A stretch of DNA of 64,000 nt from Blautia coccoides (GTDB lineage: Bacteria; Bacillota; Clostridia; Lachnospirales; Lachnospiraceae): positions 2,359,001 to 2,423,000 of the forward strand of contig NZ_CP136422.1 in NCBI RefSeq assembly GCF_034355335.1, read 5' to 3'. The notes below the pieces were generated by a model. It was not told where the DNA came from. It worked only from the letters and a program-made list of their open reading frames with translations, and did not search any database. This document shows, in pieces, positions 52,814 to 61,725 of this stretch. Each line of letters opens with the position of its first letter. The stretch's first letter is position 1. A program made the translations under genes and the position numbers.

Positions 52814-53407
52814 ATGGTAATTAAAAATGTATCATTGGATATTGTATGCGGTGTGACAAGCACGCTTCCCAAAACGGAGCTGCCGCACATTGCATTTGCG
52901 GGGAAATCCAACGTGGGGAAGTCTTCCCTGATCAATGCGCTTATGAACAGGAAATCCCTGGCAAGGACCAGCGCATCCCCCGGAAAGACACAGACTATAA
53001 ATTTTTATAATGTGAATGATGCGTTATATCTGGTGGATCTGCCGGGATACGGGTATGCAAAAGTGGCCCAGGCAGTAAAGGAACAGTGGGGAAAGCTCAT
53101 TGAGAGATATCTGCAGAATACAGGAGAATTGAGAGCAGTATTTCTTCTGATCGATATCCGCCATGACCCATCTGCTAACGATAAAACCATGTATGACTGG
53201 ATTGTGCACAACGGATATGAGCCGATTATCATAGCAACAAAAGTGGACAAATTAAAGAGAAGCCAGGTACCTAAGCATGTAAAAGCCCTGAAAGAAGGGC
53301 TGGCACTGCGCCCGGGTACAGCGGTGATCCCGTTCTCGGCTGAGACAAAGCAGGGAAGAGAGGAAATCTGGGAGCTGGCGGAAAGTTTGCTGTTTGAGCC
53401 GGCGTAG
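52814..53407 (+). CDS. ysxC: Ribosome-biogenesis GTPase YsxC/EngB
   Basis: 197 residues. G1 AGKSNVGKSS, G2/G3 region TINFYNV and DLPGYGYA, G4 TKVD (ATKVDKL). Needed for 50S assembly in Bacillus. 22 bp after lon. Terminator follows. Confidence 0.94.
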   Translation: MVIKNVSLDIVCGVTSTLPKTELPHIAFAGKSNVGKSSLINALMNRKSLARTSASPGKTQTINFYNVNDALYLVDLPGYGYAKVAQAVKEQWGKLIERYLQNTGELRAVFLLIDIRHDPSANDKTMYDWIVHNGYEPIIIATKVDKLKRSQVPKHVKALKEGLALRPGTAVIPFSAETKQGREEIWELAESLLFEPA

Positions 53408-53423
53408 AACCGTGTAGAGATAC

Positions 53424-53463
53424 GAGGGAGTGTCGCTTTGACAGCGGCGCTCCCTGTTTTTTT
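53424..53463 (+). terminator. Terminator of the tig-clpPX-lon-ysxC cluster
   Basis: GGGAGTGTCGCT pairs with AGCGGCGCTCCC (one G-T/mismatch), then TGTTTTTTT. Confidence 0.85.
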
Positions 53464-53509
53464 ACATCTTTAAAAACACAGGGTAAAGTTCCGTTAAAAG
53501 GGAGATAGT

Positions 53510-54694
53510 ATGTTAAAAGGAATTATTTTCGACATGGATGGCGTGCTCATCAATAGTGAGCCGGTCCATTACAGAGTCTGGAAACAGGCGCTTGCGGCAC
53601 GGGGGATTGAACTGGACTACGAAATTTACAAACCATGTATCGGTTCCACAAATGGTTTTTTAATGGATATATTGCACGATAATTACGGGATTTCCAGGGA
53701 GGACAGGGAACTGGTAAAGTCCATGCAGCAGATCAAGGAGAAAGTCATCGAGGAGGAAGGCTTTCCCATGATCGAAGGCGTACCCGAGCTTCTGAAACGG
53801 CTGAAGGACCGGGGGTACCGTCTGGCCATCGCGTCCTCCTCGCCGATTGCCTATATCCGGCAGGTGGTGACAAGCCTGGGGATCAACGGGTATTTTGACA
53901 TCCTGGTGAGCGGGGAACAGGTAAAAAATCCGAAACCGGCACCTGATGTATTTCTGGAAGCGGCAAGCCAGATGGGGCTTACTGCCGAGGAGTGCCTGAT
54001 ACTGGAGGACTCCGGCAACGGATGCAGGGCTGCAAAGGCAGCGGGGATCGTTTGTGTCGCCTACTTTAATCCCGACTCAGGAAAGCAGGACCTAAGCCCG
54101 GCGGATATGGTGATAGAGGGATATGAAGAGATTGACGGAAGCTTTTTAGAGAAGGTATACTGCCACGGCAGGCATCTCCCCGCAGTGGTGTGTGAGACAG
54201 AAAGACTTCGGATCCGTGAAATGTCTGAGCAGGATATCCCTAAAATGATGGAAATTACAAGCCAGGGAACGCCTGACACTGCAGAAGGGATGGCAAAGAG
54301 CCTGGAAGAAGAGCTGGAGGCATTCCCTTCATACCGCAAATACATGTATGAGATGTGTGACATGGGCTACTGGGTACTGGAGGAGAAGGAGAGCGGAGTG
54401 ATCGTGGGCCGCGCCGGTGTGGAGCCGAAGATTTGGAACCACAACAGCTCTGTGGTGGAATTGGGATATCTGATCGATGAAAAACACAGAGGTAAAGGCT
54501 TCGCCTATGAAGCCTGCCGCGGTATTCTAGAGGAGGCAAAGAAGAGAGGGGCTGTGTATCTGTACTGCAGGATACGCAGTGCCAACCTGGCCTCCAAAAA
54601 GCTGGCGCGTAAGCTGGGATTTTCCAGAATCGACTACCGCCTGGAGGATGACTGCGAGGATATGGAGGTTTACAGATATACCTGCAGTGAATAG
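53510..54694 (+). CDS. HAD phosphatase (beta-PGM-like) fused to GNAT acetyltransferase
   Basis: 394 residues. Residues 1-215 are a HAD hydrolase: nucleophile FDMDGVLINSEP, ASSSP motif II, K in KNPKPAPDVF, and LEDSGNG acid motif, close to beta-phosphoglucomutase-like phosphatases. Residues about 228-394 are a GNAT N-acetyltransferase of the RimJ/RimL group (TERLRIREMSEQDIPKMMEI, VELGYLIDEKHRGKGFAYEAC acetyl-CoA loop, CRIRSANLASKKLARKLGF). No stop or frameshift separates them. Substrates unknown. Confidence 0.88.
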   Translation: MLKGIIFDMDGVLINSEPVHYRVWKQALAARGIELDYEIYKPCIGSTNGFLMDILHDNYGISREDRELVKSMQQIKEKVIEEEGFPMIEGVPELLKRLKDRGYRLAIASSSPIAYIRQVVTSLGINGYFDILVSGEQVKNPKPAPDVFLEAASQMGLTAEECLILEDSGNGCRAAKAAGIVCVAYFNPDSGKQDLSPADMVIEGYEEIDGSFLEKVYCHGRHLPAVVCETERLRIREMSEQDIPKMMEITSQGTPDTAEGMAKSLEEELEAFPSYRKYMYEMCDMGYWVLEEKESGVIVGRAGVEPKIWNHNSSVVELGYLIDEKHRGKGFAYEACRGILEEAKKRGAVYLYCRIRSANLASKKLARKLGFSRIDYRLEDDCEDMEVYRYTCSE

Positions 54695-54748
54695 AAAAAC
54701 GGCCCTGTGGCTGAAAAATTTGACAGGCAGATATCTGTAATTATCCGG

Positions 54749-54778
54749 TTGACTGGATCCTTATAAATCAGGTACAAT
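54749..54778 (+). promoter_or_regulatory. ecfA1 operon promoter
   Basis: TTGACT (54749-54754), 18-bp spacer, TACAAT (54773-54778); the start codon is 15 bases later, so the leader is very short. Confidence 0.7.
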
Positions 54779-54792
54779 GGAAAGGATATAAA

Positions 54793-55638
54793 ATGGGAAT
54801 TGTTAAAGCCATTAAACTGGTTCATGACTATTATAAATACGATGAAAGCGGCCATGTGGAGGGTACATACAGGGCGCTGGACAACGTGGAGCTGGACATT
54901 TCAGAAGGACAGTTTATTGCTGTTTTGGGACACAACGGCTCGGGAAAGTCCACTCTGGCAAAGCATATCAATGCCCTTTTGTTTCCTACGGAGGGTGCGC
55001 TGTGGCTGGATGGTGTGAATACCATGGAGGAAGAGGAAATCTGGAAGATCCGTCAGAAGGCCGGCATGGTTTTCCAGAACCCCGACAACCAGATCATCGG
55101 CACCGTAGTGGAGGAGGACGTGGGATTCGGCCCTGAGAACATGGGAATCCCCACGGAGGATATCTGGCAGCGGGTGAATGAAAGCCTGGAGACAGTGGGA
55201 ATGACTGCCTGCCGTCATCACTCCCCCAATAAGCTGTCAGGCGGACAGAAGCAGAGGGTTGCCATAGCCGGTGTCCTGGCTATGCATCCGAAATGCATTG
55301 TTTTGGATGAGCCTACCGCCATGCTGGATCCGAACGGCAGAAAAGAGGTACTCCGTGCGGTTAAGGAGCTGAATGAAAAGGAAGGCATCACGGTGATCCT
55401 GATCACCCATTATATGGAAGAAGTGGTGAACGCGGATACGGTGTTTGTCATGGACCAGGGAAAAGTGGTGATGCAGGGAACCCCCAGGGAGGTCTTTTCC
55501 AGGGTGGATGAATTAAAATCCTACCGCCTGGATGTGCCCCAGGTAACACTTTTGGCTTATGAGCTGAAACAGGCAGGGGTGAAGATACCTGCGGGAATTC
55601 TGACAACAGAGGAATTGGTGAACGCATTATGTCAATAA
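54793..55638 (+). CDS. ecfA1: ECF transporter ATPase EcfA1
   Basis: 281 residues. Walker A GHNGSGKST, Q-loop VFQNPDNQIIG, signature LSGGQKQRVAIAG and Walker B CIVLDEPTAMLDP. With EcfA2 and EcfT it forms the energizing module shared by several vitamin-specific S components. Overlaps ecfA2 by 10 bases. No S component is encoded here. Confidence 0.94.
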   Translation: MGIVKAIKLVHDYYKYDESGHVEGTYRALDNVELDISEGQFIAVLGHNGSGKSTLAKHINALLFPTEGALWLDGVNTMEEEEIWKIRQKAGMVFQNPDNQIIGTVVEEDVGFGPENMGIPTEDIWQRVNESLETVGMTACRHHSPNKLSGGQKQRVAIAGVLAMHPKCIVLDEPTAMLDPNGRKEVLRAVKELNEKEGITVILITHYMEEVVNADTVFVMDQGKVVMQGTPREVFSRVDELKSYRLDVPQVTLLAYELKQAGVKIPAGILTTEELVNALCQ

Positions 55639-56486
55639 AATTAGAGCATATCACATACACATACAGTCCGGGAACCGTCTATGAGATGCATGCCTTAAAG
55701 GATGTGGATATAGAGATACCCGACGGCCAGTTCATGGGCATTATCGGACATACAGGCAGCGGGAAGTCCACACTGATACAGCATTTTAATGGTCTTATGA
55801 AACCCACATCGGGCACTGTTTTCTATAACGGCCAGGATATATGGGCGGAAAAATATGACAGACAGAAGCTGCGCAGCAAAGTGGGGCTGGTATTCCAGTA
55901 TCCGGAGCACCAGCTTTTTGAGGCGGAGGTTCTTGAGGATGTCTGCTTCGGGCCGAAGAATCTGGGCTTTTCCAAAGAGGAAGCCCAGGAGAGGGCTGTC
56001 AGGGCGCTGACCCAGGCAGGGCTTTCCGAAAAATATTATAAAAGCTCTCCTTTTGAACTGTCAGGTGGGCAGAAGCGGCGGGCTGCGATTGCAGGTGTCC
56101 TGGCCATGGAGCCGGAAGTGCTGATTCTGGATGAGCCTACAGCGGGGCTTGACCCCAAGGGCCGGGATGAGATCCTGGATCAGATCGCCTCCCTGCATAG
56201 CCTCAGGGGAATTACCGTGATCCTGGTATCCCACAGTATGGAGGATATTGCAAAATATGTGGAGCGCATGATCGTGATGAACAAAGGCGAAAAGGCATTT
56301 GACGGCATACCAAGAGAAGTTTTTTCCCACTATAAGGAGCTGGAGGCCATGGGGCTTGCGGCGCCTCAGATCACATATATCATGCACGCGCTTAGGGAAC
56401 GCGGGCTGCATGTGGACACCTCAGCCACAACAGTGGAGGAGGCTAAGACAAGTATAATACAGGCACTGGAGAGATTGGACAAATGA
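55629..56486 (+). CDS. ecfA2: ECF transporter ATPase EcfA2
   Basis: 285 residues. Walker A GHTGSGKST, VFQYPEHQLFE, LSGGQKRRAAIAG, LILDEPTAGLDP. Overlaps the genes on both sides, so the three proteins are made in register. Confidence 0.94.
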   Translation: MSIKLEHITYTYSPGTVYEMHALKDVDIEIPDGQFMGIIGHTGSGKSTLIQHFNGLMKPTSGTVFYNGQDIWAEKYDRQKLRSKVGLVFQYPEHQLFEAEVLEDVCFGPKNLGFSKEEAQERAVRALTQAGLSEKYYKSSPFELSGGQKRRAAIAGVLAMEPEVLILDEPTAGLDPKGRDEILDQIASLHSLRGITVILVSHSMEDIAKYVERMIVMNKGEKAFDGIPREVFSHYKELEAMGLAAPQITYIMHALRERGLHVDTSATTVEEAKTSIIQALERLDK

Positions 56487-57283
56487 TAAGAGATATAACG
56501 ATCGGACAATATTACCCTGCGGATTCCCTTCTCCACAGGCTGGACCCACGTGTAAAGTTTGTAGGAACCATCATGTTTCTGGTCTCCCTTTTTGTGGCTG
56601 ATTCCTTCTGGGGGTATCTGCTGGCAACAGCATTTCTGGCAGCGATCATCACCATGTCAAAGGTTCCTGTAAAGTTTATGTTGAAAGGGCTGAAACCGCT
56701 TTTTTTCATTCTGCTGATCACGGTTGGATTTAACCTGTTTCTCGTACCGGGCAGGGTGCTGTGGCAGTTCTGGATCTTTAAGATCACCCAGGAAGGTATT
56801 CTGCAGGCTGTAAAAATTGGTATCCGGCTGATCTATCTGGTGATTGGCTCCTCGGTCATGACCCTGACCACAACGCCCAACCAGCTTACAGACGGGCTGG
56901 AAAGGCTTATGAGACCCCTGAATAAGATCAGGATCCCCGTTCATGAGATTGCCATGATGATGTCTATTGCCCTCAGGTTCATACCTATCCTCATGGAGGA
57001 GACAGATAAGATCATGAAGGCGCAGATCGCCAGAGGCGCTGATTTTGAAAATGGAAATCTGATCCAGAAGGCAAAGAATCTGCTGCCGCTTCTGGTCCCC
57101 CTCTTTATCTCCGCGTTCAGAAGAGCAGATGATCTGGCGATGGCTATGGAGGCACGCTGCTATCACGGCGGTGAGAACAGGACTTCCATGAAGCCTCTCA
57201 GATACCACAGCAGAGATGTCTCAGCTTATGTGTGTATTTTCCTGTATCTGGCAGCGGATATTGTGATCCGCGTGCTTGTATAG
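56483..57283 (+). CDS. ecfT: ECF transporter membrane component EcfT
   Basis: 266 residues with about six helices. Coupling motif MSIALRFIPILMEETDKIMKAQIARGADF holds the ARG signature, and the second AMEARCYHGG motif matches A-R-G contact II. Overlaps ecfA2 by 4 bases; truA follows 10 bases later. Confidence 0.93.
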   Translation: MIRDITIGQYYPADSLLHRLDPRVKFVGTIMFLVSLFVADSFWGYLLATAFLAAIITMSKVPVKFMLKGLKPLFFILLITVGFNLFLVPGRVLWQFWIFKITQEGILQAVKIGIRLIYLVIGSSVMTLTTTPNQLTDGLERLMRPLNKIRIPVHEIAMMMSIALRFIPILMEETDKIMKAQIARGADFENGNLIQKAKNLLPLLVPLFISAFRRADDLAMAMEARCYHGGENRTSMKPLRYHSRDVSAYVCIFLYLAADIVIRVLV

Positions 57284-57293
57284 GAGGTCCCTT

Positions 57294-58049
57294 ATGAAAC
57301 GTGTTATGATGGAAGTGGCCTACGACGGCACCAATTACTGCGGCTGGCAGGTACAGCCAAACGGAATCACAGTACAGGAGGTTTTGAACCGCCATCTGTC
57401 AGAGCTGCTTAAGGAACCGGTGGAGACCATAGGGGCAAGCAGGACAGATGCAGGCGTGCATGCCCTGGGAAATGTGGCGGTGTTTGACACCAATGCCAGG
57501 ATGCCGGGAGAAAAGATATCGTACGCGCTGAACCAGCGTCTTCCGGAAGATATCCGTATCCAGATGTCCAGGGAGGTCAGCGGGGATTTTCATCCCAGAT
57601 ACCAGGTCAGTGAAAAGACCTATGAATACCGGATCCTGAACAGAAGATTTCCCGTGCCCACAGAGCGGTTTTATTCCCATTTTACCTATATCCCCATGGA
57701 TGTAGAGAAAATGAGGCGGGCAGGAGAGTATCTGTTGGGTGAACATGATTTTAAAAGCTTCTGCGGCGCAGGAGCGCAGGTAAAGACAACGGTCAGGACC
57801 ATTCACCGCTTTACAGTGACACGTGAGAATGACCTGATCACCATACGCGTCACAGGCAGTGGATTTTTATACAATATGGTGCGGATTCTTGCAGGTACGC
57901 TGATGGAGATCGGTGGCGGAGCTTATCCGCCGGAAAAAATGCAGGAAATACTGGCTGCCAGGGACAGGAAGGCAGCCGGCCCTACCGCTCCGGCGCGGGG
58001 GCTTACCCTGATAAAAATTGACTATAAAAACGGCAAGGAAGAGGAATAG
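57294..58049 (+). CDS. truA: tRNA pseudouridine(38-40) synthase
   Basis: About 251 residues. Catalytic Asp lies in ASRTDAGVHALGNVAVF; YDGTNYCGWQ and the C-terminal GSGFLYNMVRILAGTL are TruA signatures. ATG 57294 follows GGAGGT; the upstream frame from 57276 lies inside ecfT. It is tied to the ECF genes as in many Firmicutes, but the usual ribosomal-protein neighbours are absent. Confidence 0.94.
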   Translation: MKRVMMEVAYDGTNYCGWQVQPNGITVQEVLNRHLSELLKEPVETIGASRTDAGVHALGNVAVFDTNARMPGEKISYALNQRLPEDIRIQMSREVSGDFHPRYQVSEKTYEYRILNRRFPVPTERFYSHFTYIPMDVEKMRRAGEYLLGEHDFKSFCGAGAQVKTTVRTIHRFTVTRENDLITIRVTGSGFLYNMVRILAGTLMEIGGGAYPPEKMQEILAARDRKAAGPTAPARGLTLIKIDYKNGKEEE

Positions 58050-58053
58050 TGAT

Positions 58054-59535
58054 ATGAGAAGAAGTGGAATGCTGCTGCCAATAGCCAGTCTGCCGTCTCC
58101 ATACGGCATTGGAGCATTTTCTAAGGAGGCATATGAGTTTATTGACCTTTTAAAAGATACGGGTCAGAGACTCTGGCAGATACTGCCGCTGGGTCCTACC
58201 AGCTACGGGGATTCTCCCTACCAGTCCTTTTCCACTTTTGCAGGCAATCCTTATTTCATTGATTTGAAGGTTCTGATCGGAAAAGGCTGGCTCACGGAGG
58301 AGGAGTGTGATGCCTGCGACTGGGGAGACCATCCCTCCTATATTGATTATGGGAAGATATATGAGAGCCGTTTCCCGCTTCTTCGGAAGGCTTTTGAGAG
58401 GAGCAGGATCCTGTCTGACGGCAATTTTCTCACCTTCTGTGTGGAAAATAATCACTGGCTGGATGACTATGCCCTCTATATGGCTGTGAAAAATAAGTTC
58501 GGCGGTAAAAGCTGGATCTTGTGGGATGAGGACGTGCGCCTGAGGGAACCGGCCGCCCTGAAGAGATATCAGGATGAGCTGCGCGAGGACATTATTTTTT
58601 ACCAGTATCTGCAGTTTGAGTTTTTTGAGCAGTGGAAGAATGTGAAGAATTATGCACATGAAAAAGGAATCCAGATCGTAGGAGATATTCCTATCTATGT
58701 GGCCTTTGACAGTGCCGACACCTGGGCGAATCCGGAGCTGTTCCAGCTCGATGAGAATAACCTGCCTGTGGCGGTGGCAGGCTGTCCGCCGGATGGGTTT
58801 TCAGCCACCGGCCAGCTCTGGGGCAATCCCCTGTACCGCTGGGATTATCACAAGAGAATGCACTACGGATGGTGGATGCGCAGGATCGCCCACTGCTTCA
58901 AACTCTTTGATATTGTGAGGATCGACCATTTCAGAGGATTTGACGAGTATTATTCTATCCCCTATGGAGATGAGACGGCACAGAACGGCCATTGGGAAAA
59001 GGGTCCCGGTATGGATCTGTTCAACACCATGAAAGAAGAGCTGGGAGAGCGGAATATCATTGCCGAAGATTTGGGATTTCTCACAGAGACGGTATATAAG
59101 CTTCTGCGCGACAGCGGGTACCCGGGCATGAAGGTATTGCAGTTTGCCTTTGACACCAGTGAGAACAGTGATTATCTTACTTACAAATATGACAGAAACT
59201 GTGTGGTATACACAGGAACCCATGACAATGACACCACTGTGGGCTGGTATGAACATTTGACTGACTGGGACAGGGATGTAGCCCTCAGATACATGAACAG
59301 CTTCCATACACCAAAGGAGGAACAGCACTGGGATCTGATCAGCCTGGCCATGCGCAGTGTGGCAGACACCTGTATCATACCGGTGCAGGATTATCTGGGG
59401 TTTGGCAGTGAAGCCAGGATTAATACACCCTCTACATTAGGCGACAATTGGAAGTGGAGAATGAGCAAAAATGCATTTTCTGATGCATTAAAAGGGAAAA
59501 TCTGGCATATGACAAAATTGTACGGCAGATTATAG
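58054..59535 (+). CDS. malQ: 4-alpha-glucanotransferase (amylomaltase)
   Basis: About 493 residues, GH77. It moves alpha-1,4-glucan segments between maltodextrins. The GH77 motifs SGMLLPIASLPSPYGIG, QILPLGPTSYGDSPYQ, GDIPIYVAFDSADTWANPELF, DIVRIDHFRGF (nucleophile Asp) and IIAEDLGFLT (acid Glu) are intact. ATG 58054 is chosen; the frame from 58018 overlaps truA. Near no other maltose genes. Confidence 0.94.
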   Translation: MRRSGMLLPIASLPSPYGIGAFSKEAYEFIDLLKDTGQRLWQILPLGPTSYGDSPYQSFSTFAGNPYFIDLKVLIGKGWLTEEECDACDWGDHPSYIDYGKIYESRFPLLRKAFERSRILSDGNFLTFCVENNHWLDDYALYMAVKNKFGGKSWILWDEDVRLREPAALKRYQDELREDIIFYQYLQFEFFEQWKNVKNYAHEKGIQIVGDIPIYVAFDSADTWANPELFQLDENNLPVAVAGCPPDGFSATGQLWGNPLYRWDYHKRMHYGWWMRRIAHCFKLFDIVRIDHFRGFDEYYSIPYGDETAQNGHWEKGPGMDLFNTMKEELGERNIIAEDLGFLTETVYKLLRDSGYPGMKVLQFAFDTSENSDYLTYKYDRNCVVYTGTHDNDTTVGWYEHLTDWDRDVALRYMNSFHTPKEEQHWDLISLAMRSVADTCIIPVQDYLGFGSEARINTPSTLGDNWKWRMSKNAFSDALKGKIWHMTKLYGRL

Positions 59536-59559
59536 GAAAGCAGAAAGGAAGGAACGACT

Positions 59560-60069
59560 ATGGCATTCAAAGAAGTAAAAGCAGAGGAATTACAATTCAA
59601 TCCATTCACGAAAATAGGAAAAGAATGGATGCTGATCACAGCGGGTACAGAGGAAAAATGCAATACCATGACTGCGAGCTGGGGCGGCGTGGGTGTGATC
59701 TGGGGGAAGGATGTGGTGACCGCCTATATCCGTCCCCAGCGCTATACCAAAGAATTTGTGGATGCAAATGACACATTTACCATCTCCTTTTTTCCGGAGG
59801 AGTACAGAAAAGCCCTGAGTCTGTGCGGCAGTGTATCAGGACGTGACAGAGATAAAATTGCAGAGGCTGGTCTTACCACCTGCTTTTTCGAGGGGACTCC
59901 GGCTTTTGAGGAGGCCAGTCTGGTCTTTGTCTGCAAAAAGCTGTATCATGGAGACATTTTCCCGGAAAACTTTGACGAGCCTCAAAATGATGAGAAATGG
60001 TACCCTGAAAAAGATTATCATACAATGTACATCGGAGAAATTCTGAAGGTCCTGGTGAAGGAAGGCTGA
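59560..60069 (+). CDS. Flavin reductase-like (FMN-binding) protein
   Basis: 169 residues. The split-barrel flavin fold is suggested by NTMTASWGGVGVIWGKDVVTAYIRPQRYTKEFVDANDTFTISFF and the later CGSVSGRD. Such proteins bind FMN and act as oxidoreductases, or are of unknown use in anaerobes. GGAAGGAACG precedes the start; the AEC transporter follows after 5 bases. Confidence 0.87.
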   Translation: MAFKEVKAEELQFNPFTKIGKEWMLITAGTEEKCNTMTASWGGVGVIWGKDVVTAYIRPQRYTKEFVDANDTFTISFFPEEYRKALSLCGSVSGRDRDKIAEAGLTTCFFEGTPAFEEASLVFVCKKLYHGDIFPENFDEPQNDEKWYPEKDYHTMYIGEILKVLVKEG

Positions 60070-60074
60070 GATAA

Positions 60075-61019
60075 TTGGAGAATCTGATATTCAGCCTGAA
60101 TGCCACTCTGCCCATTTTTCTCACCATGCTTCTCGGACTTCTGTTCAGGTATCTGGGACTGATGGGCCCTGATTTTGTGGCAAAGCTCAACCGGTTCGTC
60201 TTTGTGGCGGCCATACCGGCGCTGGTGTTCCAGGATATCTCCTCTGTGGATGTGCGGGAAAGCTGGGACGGGGGATTTGTCCTGTTCTGCTTTCTTGCCA
60301 CACTGGTGAGTATTACCGCCATTGCCCTTCTTGCCAGGCTGTTGGTGGAGGAGGACATCCGCGGAGAATTTGTGCAGGCCTCCTACAGGAGCAGCGCGGC
60401 TATTCTGGGCATAGCTTTTATACAGAATATCTACGGCAGTTCGGGCATGGCCCCTCTTATGATCGTGGGTACGGTTCCCCTGTACAATGCGGCAGCAGTG
60501 GTGGTGCTCTCCCTTATGAAGCCGGGTAGGAAGAGGCTTGACAGAAAACTTTTGTTAAAAACAGCAAAGGGCATTGTTACCAACCCTATTATACTGGGGA
60601 TCCTGGCAGGGATCTTATGGTCTGTTTTCAGGATACCTCAGCCGGAAATCATGCAGAAGACAGTTAAGAATGTGGCAGTTCTGGCAACCCCGCTGGGGCT
60701 TATGGCTATGGGGGCATCCTTTGAGGGAAAAAAGGCGCTGGCAAAGCTGCGGCCTTCCGTGCTGGCCAGTGTGATAAAGCTGGTGGTACTGGCTGCCATC
60801 TTCCTTCCCCTGGCCGTCCGGCTGGGATATACGAAGGAACGCCTGACGGTCATTCTGGTCATGCTGGGGTCAGCCACAACAGTGAGCTGCTTTGTCATGG
60901 CGAAGAACATGGGACATGAAGGTGTGCTGACCTCCAGTACAGTTATGCTGACAACCTTTTTTTCCGCATTTACATTGACCGGCTGGCTGTTTTTACTGAG
61001 AACCCTGGGGCTGGTGTAA
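60075..61019 (+). CDS. AEC-family transporter
   Basis: 314 residues with about ten helices. Typical AEC (auxin-efflux-carrier-like) features: TIFLTMLLGLLFRYLGL-like start (LPIFLTMLLGLLFRYLG), NRFVFVAAIPALVF, and a repeated second half with LLATPLGLMAMGASFE-like segment. Known members move malate or other organic acids; cargo unknown. TTG start at 60075, without a strong Shine-Dalgarno but close to the previous stop, so coupled translation is likely. Confidence 0.85.
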   Translation: MENLIFSLNATLPIFLTMLLGLLFRYLGLMGPDFVAKLNRFVFVAAIPALVFQDISSVDVRESWDGGFVLFCFLATLVSITAIALLARLLVEEDIRGEFVQASYRSSAAILGIAFIQNIYGSSGMAPLMIVGTVPLYNAAAVVVLSLMKPGRKRLDRKLLLKTAKGIVTNPIILGILAGILWSVFRIPQPEIMQKTVKNVAVLATPLGLMAMGASFEGKKALAKLRPSVLASVIKLVVLAAIFLPLAVRLGYTKERLTVILVMLGSATTVSCFVMAKNMGHEGVLTSSTVMLTTFFSAFTLTGWLFLLRTLGLV

Positions 61020-61038
61020 GTGAAAAGGAAGTGATTCC

Positions 61039-61260
61039 ATGTTTGGTAGAAAAAAGAAAAAAGAGGTTTTTTCCTTTGACCGCACAGAGATGAAGCCTGT
61101 GCTCAGATCCAGTATCTGTACCGGTGAACAGGTGGCGGGTTTCAAAGAGTTAAAAACAGGAAAATTCCAGGATGTCTGTCTGATCAAAAGCCAGACAGAT
61201 CTGCGGGAGTTTATGGAACAGTATGGGATCAGAGAAGAAGAAATCTCAAAAGAGTGGTAA
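61039..61260 (+). CDS. Small conserved hypothetical protein
   Basis: 73 residues, beginning with basic FGRKKKKE and containing RSSICTGEQVAGFKELKTGKF and LREFMEQYGIREEEI. Occurs widely in Lachnospiraceae as far as I recall; function unknown. AAGGAAG precedes the start. Confidence 0.65.
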   Translation: MFGRKKKKEVFSFDRTEMKPVLRSSICTGEQVAGFKELKTGKFQDVCLIKSQTDLREFMEQYGIREEEISKEW

Positions 61261-61326
61261 AATAAAAAAAGATATGTTATAATTAAAAATCAGAGAATAT
61301 CCATATGATACATAAGGAGAAGCATC

Positions 61327-61587
61327 ATGAGTCAGGAAAAAGTTGACAAGTATAAAAATTATAAGAGTAACCGCGACAAGATCCAGAAAAAAGAGGCACG
61401 TTCCCTTTTAATGGAGAAGATAATCGTTTCTGTGGTTTGTCTGTTGATCGTGGGATGGATCGGCTATTCTGCTTATAGTCTCGTTACAAAAGACGATGCA
61501 GAGGGAGAAGCCACCACTACAGAAATGAATGTTACAGCCATGACAGATTATCTCCAGGAGCTTACAGCAGGAGACGCGGCTGAATAA
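61327..61587 (+). CDS. Small single-pass membrane protein
   Basis: 86 residues: charged cytosolic N-terminus (SQEKVDKYKNYKSNRDKIQKKEARSLLME), one helix (IIVSVVCLLIVGWIGYSAYSLV), short acidic extracellular tail. Family not recognised. AAGGAG precedes the start; TATAAT at about 61277-61282 is a possible -10. Terminator follows. Confidence 0.65.
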   Translation: MSQEKVDKYKNYKSNRDKIQKKEARSLLMEKIIVSVVCLLIVGWIGYSAYSLVTKDDAEGEATTTEMNVTAMTDYLQELTAGDAAE

Positions 61588-61605
61588 GCACAGGAAAGCA
61601 GAATT

Positions 61606-61634
61606 GGAAATGCAGAGATGCATTTCCTTTTTTC
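61606..61634 (+). terminator. Terminator with tetraloop
   Basis: GGAAATGCA (61606-61614), GAGA loop, TGCATTTCC (61619-61627), then TTTTTTC. Confidence 0.92.
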
Positions 61635-61725
61635 ATAACATAAGAAAGTCCTCCAGATGGGGGTACACTGCGCAGGATGGAAACAATGCAGCAGTACATT
61701 TTAAGTTTCAATGGAGGAATTGTGG

